From the NCBI RefSeq assembly GCF_001746295.1, contig NZ_MJAH01000006.1, positions 196,751 through 260,750 on the forward strand: 64,000 nucleotides of DNA, given 5' to 3'. Shown here piece by piece: positions 61,247 to 64,000 of this stretch. The number at the start of each line of letters is the position of its first letter. The first letter of the stretch is position 1. Under the pieces are notes generated by a model. The model searched no databases. It saw only the letters and a program-made list of their open reading frames with translations, and was not told the origin of the DNA. The translations under genes were made by a program, and so were the position numbers. The DNA comes from Streptomyces sp. LUP47B (GTDB lineage: Bacteria; Actinomycetota; Actinomycetes; Streptomycetales; Streptomycetaceae).

Positions 61247-62449
61247 CTAGAGGAATGTGTGGCCTTCCCCGCGGTACGTCGGGACGGTCGCCGTCACCGC
61301 GTCCCCCTCGATCAGGTGCAGCCTCTCGAACCGCTCGCACAGCTCACCGGCCTTGGCGTGCCGGAACCACACCTTGTCGCCGAGCAGCAGATCGTCCGCC
61401 GGCGCGCCGAGCAGCGGGGTCTGCACCTCGCCGGGCCCCTCCTGCGGGTCGTACTTGAGCCCCTCCGGCAGATACGGCACCGGCAGCCGGTCGGGTCCGG
61501 CCGCGCCGGAGGCCGGGTAGCCACCGCCGAGGACGGTCACGACGCCGACCCCCGGCCTGCGCACCACGGGCTGGGCGAAGAGCGCGGCCGGACGTCCGCT
61601 GAAGGACGTGTAGTTGTCGAACAGCTTCGGGACGTACAGCCCCGACCCGGCGCCGATCTCCGTGACGGCGTCCTCCGCGGCGGTGTGCTGCACACTGCCC
61701 GTGCCGCCGCCGTTGACGAACTCCAGGTCCGGCACGACGGCCCGCACCGCGCGCACGACCGCGGCGCGCCGCTCGGCGAGCTCCCGGCGGGCGGTGGCCT
61801 GCATGAGCCGGACGGCCCGGGAACGCAACGGCCGTCCGGCCACCGAGTCCCCGACACCGGCGATGTGCCCCTCGTAGGCCATGATTCCCACGACCTGGAA
61901 CCCGGGGCGCCGGGCCACCGCGCGTGCCATGTCGGCGACCTGGGCGGGGGAGTGCAGCGGCGAACGCCGGGCACCGACCCGCACCTTGCCGCCGAGCAGC
62001 TTCAGCGAGGTGTCCAACTCCAGGCAGACCCGGATGACTTCGGTGCCGCCCGCGCGGGCCTCGTCGATGAAGGCGAGCTGCGCCGGGTCGTCGACCATCA
62101 CGGTCACGGCGGCGGCGAGCTTGGGATCGGCGGCGAGTTCGGCGTATCCGGCGCGGTCGGCGGAGGGATAGGCGAGCAGGATGTCGTCGAAGCCGCTCCG
62201 GGCCAGCCACAGGGACTCGGCGAGGGTGAACGACATGATGCCCGCGAACCCGTCCTTCGCCAGGACGCGTTCGAGCAGCGCCCGGCACCGCACGGACTTG
62301 CTGGCGACGCGGATGGGTTTCCCCGCCGCCCGGCGGACGAGATCGTCCGCGTTGGCGTCGAAGGCGTCCAGGTCCACGATCGCGAGGGGGGCGTCGAGAT
62401 GGGCGGTGGCCCGGTCGTAACGGGTCCGGTCGGCGGCGCGCGCAGTCAT
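61247..62449 (-). CDS. Alanine-racemase-fold PLP enzyme (D-threonine aldolase/D-serine dehydratase-like)
   Basis: PLP enzyme of 400 residues. IRVASKSVRC (about 47-56) carries the PLP lysine of the racemase N-terminal domain, and FVNGGGTGSVQHT is the phosphate-binding loop. The C-terminal D-serine dehydratase-like domain ends near GDKVWFRHAKAGELCERF. ATG at 62449; no strong Shine-Dalgarno. It converges on the DUF2510 gene with only one base between. Substrate is a D- or L-amino acid that cannot be fixed. Confidence 0.88.
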   Translation of the reverse strand: MTARAADRTRYDRATAHLDAPLAIVDLDAFDANADDLVRRAAGKPIRVASKSVRCRALLERVLAKDGFAGIMSFTLAESLWLARSGFDDILLAYPSADRAGYAELAADPKLAAAVTVMVDDPAQLAFIDEARAGGTEVIRVCLELDTSLKLLGGKVRVGARRSPLHSPAQVADMARAVARRPGFQVVGIMAYEGHIAGVGDSVAGRPLRSRAVRLMQATARRELAERRAAVVRAVRAVVPDLEFVNGGGTGSVQHTAAEDAVTEIGAGSGLYVPKLFDNYTSFSGRPAALFAQPVVRRPGVGVVTVLGGGYPASGAAGPDRLPVPYLPEGLKYDPQEGPGEVQTPLLGAPADDLLLGDKVWFRHAKAGELCERFERLHLIEGDAVTATVPTYRGEGHTFL

Positions 62450-62718
62450 GGACGAAGACTGCCAGACAGGATTACCGCAGGGTAGGGGGACGTTCCGGGC
62501 AGATGCCGCCGGCCTGGTGGACTGGTTCCCGTTCGCCCAGGAACAACCCGTAGAGTGACGCGCACGCACGCAGGGCTGGTCGCCCCCGTCGCCGCCGCGC
62601 CGGGATGCCGGCCCTTCCGTGCGGGTATGCGTGCCCGGACGGCCGTCTTTTCTGCCGGCGACTCCGACGAGGGCCCGCGCACGACCGAACGGCTCGGACA
62701 TGAGGAAACGGGGGGTGC
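62450..62718. other. Divergent spacer
   Basis: 269 bp between the PLP enzyme and the proline-rich gene. I see nothing beyond the presumed promoters. Confidence 0.5.
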
Positions 62719-64000
62719 ATGAGCACCGAAGCACGTCGCGCCTCGATTCCTCCACGCCCGGCGACCCCACCGAGGCCGGCCCAGCCGCCGACTGCGGGCG
62801 AGGACGGGCCCGGTTCGGAGCCGTCCGAGGAGTCGCGGCGCCGGGAAGCCGCCGAGCCGGGTGAACGGGAGATCGTCGAGCCGGGCGGGCGGATGAGCGA
62901 GGACACCGACTGGCAGGCCTTCGGCGAGCGGAGCCGCCGAAACCCGGGAGCGCAGGGTCGGGCGACGTTCGCCGGGTTCGACTGGCAGGCGTCCGGTGAG
63001 AGCGGCGCACGGGTGTCCGGCGGTCCGGACACCTCGGGTCGCCATACCCCCGGTGACGCGGGCCGACAGGACGCCGCCGCCACGGCGCCCCGCGCGTTCG
63101 GCGACAGGAACGGGCGACGGGAGACCGACGTGCCGGGTGGGGAGCGGTCCCAGGCATCGGGTGCCACCGGTCGGCCCCCGATACGACCGACCGACGACCC
63201 GGGCTCCGGCTCCACACCACCCAACGGTGAGGCCTGGTCCGCGCCGGACGGCGACGCACCCGCGAACCCTCCCACGGGCACGGGGCGGTCCCAGACCCCT
63301 TCCGGCACCGACGCCCGATCCGGCCCCCGGAACCCCAACACCCCGTTCCCCGGCAGCATCCCGCCTCCGCCCCCGGCCTCGGCCCGCTTCCCGGACACCC
63401 CTCCGGCGCCGGACCCGAAGACCCCCCGTTTTCCCGCGCAGGGCTCGCCGTCGGTGTCCGGTACCGTGCCGCCCCGGCCCGGCACCCAGCCCTCCGTGCC
63501 TCCGCGCCGCACCGACACCCCCGCCGAGACCGCGTCCGAGACGACCTTCCGGATGCGGCCGGTGCCTACGGGGCCCGCGGCCGGTGACGGGCGTACCGGC
63601 TCGGCCTCCACGCCCTCCGCGACGCGGGGGCCTTCGGGCGGCACCGTCATACCGCCCGTGCCCGACGCCCGCCCCGCCTCCGGTCGCCCTGGAGCCGATC
63701 CACACCGTCCGGGTGCGGCCGCCCGCCCCGGGTTCCCGCCGCGCCCCACGCGTGAGGCCTCGGGCGCCGGTGCCATGCGCACGCCCTCGGCGCCCGCGGG
63801 CCCGCCGACCACGCCGCCGGTGCCCACCAGTCGGCCTTCTGCACCCCCAGCACCTCCCCGGCCCTCCACGCCCCCCGCCGCTACGGAATCGTCGGCCGCC
63901 TCCCTCGCACCCGACCCGGCCCTCTCCTGGAGCGCTCCCATGCCCCCGCATGCCGGAACGCCCGGCAACGGGCGGCCCGTTGTGTCGTTCGGGGAGCCCG
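62719..64000 (+). CDS. Long proline-rich disordered protein, N-terminal part, 3' partial
   Basis: An uninterrupted frame of at least 427 codons starts at ATG 62719, behind an ACGGGGGG signal, and runs off the window. It is strongly Pro/Ala/Thr/Gly-rich with no recognisable domain; short segments such as DTDWQAFGERS and GFDWQASGES form an imperfect internal repeat. Such tails precede membrane or regulatory domains in Streptomyces, but the continuation is outside. Frames on the other strand are also open because of the composition, so coding direction is a judgement based on the start signal and GC3 pattern. Confidence 0.6.
   Translation, partial: MSTEARRASIPPRPATPPRPAQPPTAGEDGPGSEPSEESRRREAAEPGEREIVEPGGRMSEDTDWQAFGERSRRNPGAQGRATFAGFDWQASGESGARVSGGPDTSGRHTPGDAGRQDAAATAPRAFGDRNGRRETDVPGGERSQASGATGRPPIRPTDDPGSGSTPPNGEAWSAPDGDAPANPPTGTGRSQTPSGTDARSGPRNPNTPFPGSIPPPPPASARFPDTPPAPDPKTPRFPAQGSPSVSGTVPPRPGTQPSVPPRRTDTPAETASETTFRMRPVPTGPAAGDGRTGSASTPSATRGPSGGTVIPPVPDARPASGRPGADPHRPGAAARPGFPPRPTREASGAGAMRTPSAPAGPPTTPPVPTSRPSAPPAPPRPSTPPAATESSAASLAPDPALSWSAPMPPHAGTPGNGRPVVSFGEP

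Overview
The window is a 64 kb piece of a Streptomyces chromosome, or of a very close relative. The evidence is the very high G+C content with strong third-position GC bias, many GTG and TTG starts, a complete Pup-proteasome locus, a conservon (sensor kinase, roadblock, DUF742 and GTPase genes plus a P450), a gamma-glutamylation cluster for amine use, and rare TTA codons in regulatory or secondary-metabolism genes. The gene order follows, from memory, the S. coelicolor stretch from arc down to glnA4, and its first part also follows the M. tuberculosis mpa-pafA-pafBC-tatAC-helY order. No rRNA, tRNA, CRISPR array, prophage or intact insertion sequence was recognised.

Bases 1-23141 are the protein-turnover and DNA-repair block. 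It holds a site-2 protease (cut by the window edge), the tRNA m1A58 methyltransferase, a lone ferredoxin, and the proteasome ATPase arc with its own terminator. Then come dop, pup, an HNH (endonuclease VII type) gene, prcB and prcA; a LacI regulator and MFS exporter; and pafA. After these are two FKBP prolyl isomerases, the WYL regulators pafB and pafC, two small genes, tatA, tatC, a lipid kinase and the Ski2-like helicase helY. Pup is encoded ending in Gly-Gly-Glu, so it needs no deamidation before PafA ligates it. helY carries a promoter matching the RecA-independent DNA-damage motif controlled by PafBC, so regulator and probable target lie in one window.

Bases 23238-31396 hold an amidolyase locus: allophanate hydrolase, a biotin-dependent urea-type carboxylase and two DUF1989 proteins, opposite a TetR regulator. 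By current knowledge of these families this is probably guanidine rather than urea degradation. A perfect 22-bp palindrome sits before the operon, and a variant of it sits before an APC permease 12 kb away (40369-41895), which suggests one regulon. A degenerate array with a period of about 71 bp fills the space before the TetR gene.

Bases 31670-39737 hold the conservon with a CYP157-like P450 that lacks the ExxR motif, an RluA pseudouridine synthase, and a terpene synthase with 1.3 kb of geneless DNA beside it. cvnC and the terpene synthase each contain a TTA codon, which predicts bldA dependence. Bases 39738-46665 hold an acetyltransferase, the permease, a PadR regulator with a drug-type ABC pair, an iron-boxed siderophore-interacting protein and a 5'-3' exonuclease.

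Bases 46912-53200 hold a two-gene betaine-type importer whose permease is fused to two substrate-binding domains, an XRE-cupin regulator, a helical-backbone metal receptor and a TDT-family transporter. Bases 53271-64000 hold a LysR regulator, a phosphotransferase, the glnA4-type cluster (hydrolase, FadR-like regulator, ligase, aldehyde dehydrogenase, SDR) that plausibly turns ethanolamine into glutamate plus glycine, a DUF2510 protein, an alanine-racemase-fold enzyme, and a long proline-rich reading frame cut by the window end. Two unrelated arrays of 27-bp tandem repeats lie at 46670-46750 and 54212-54364.
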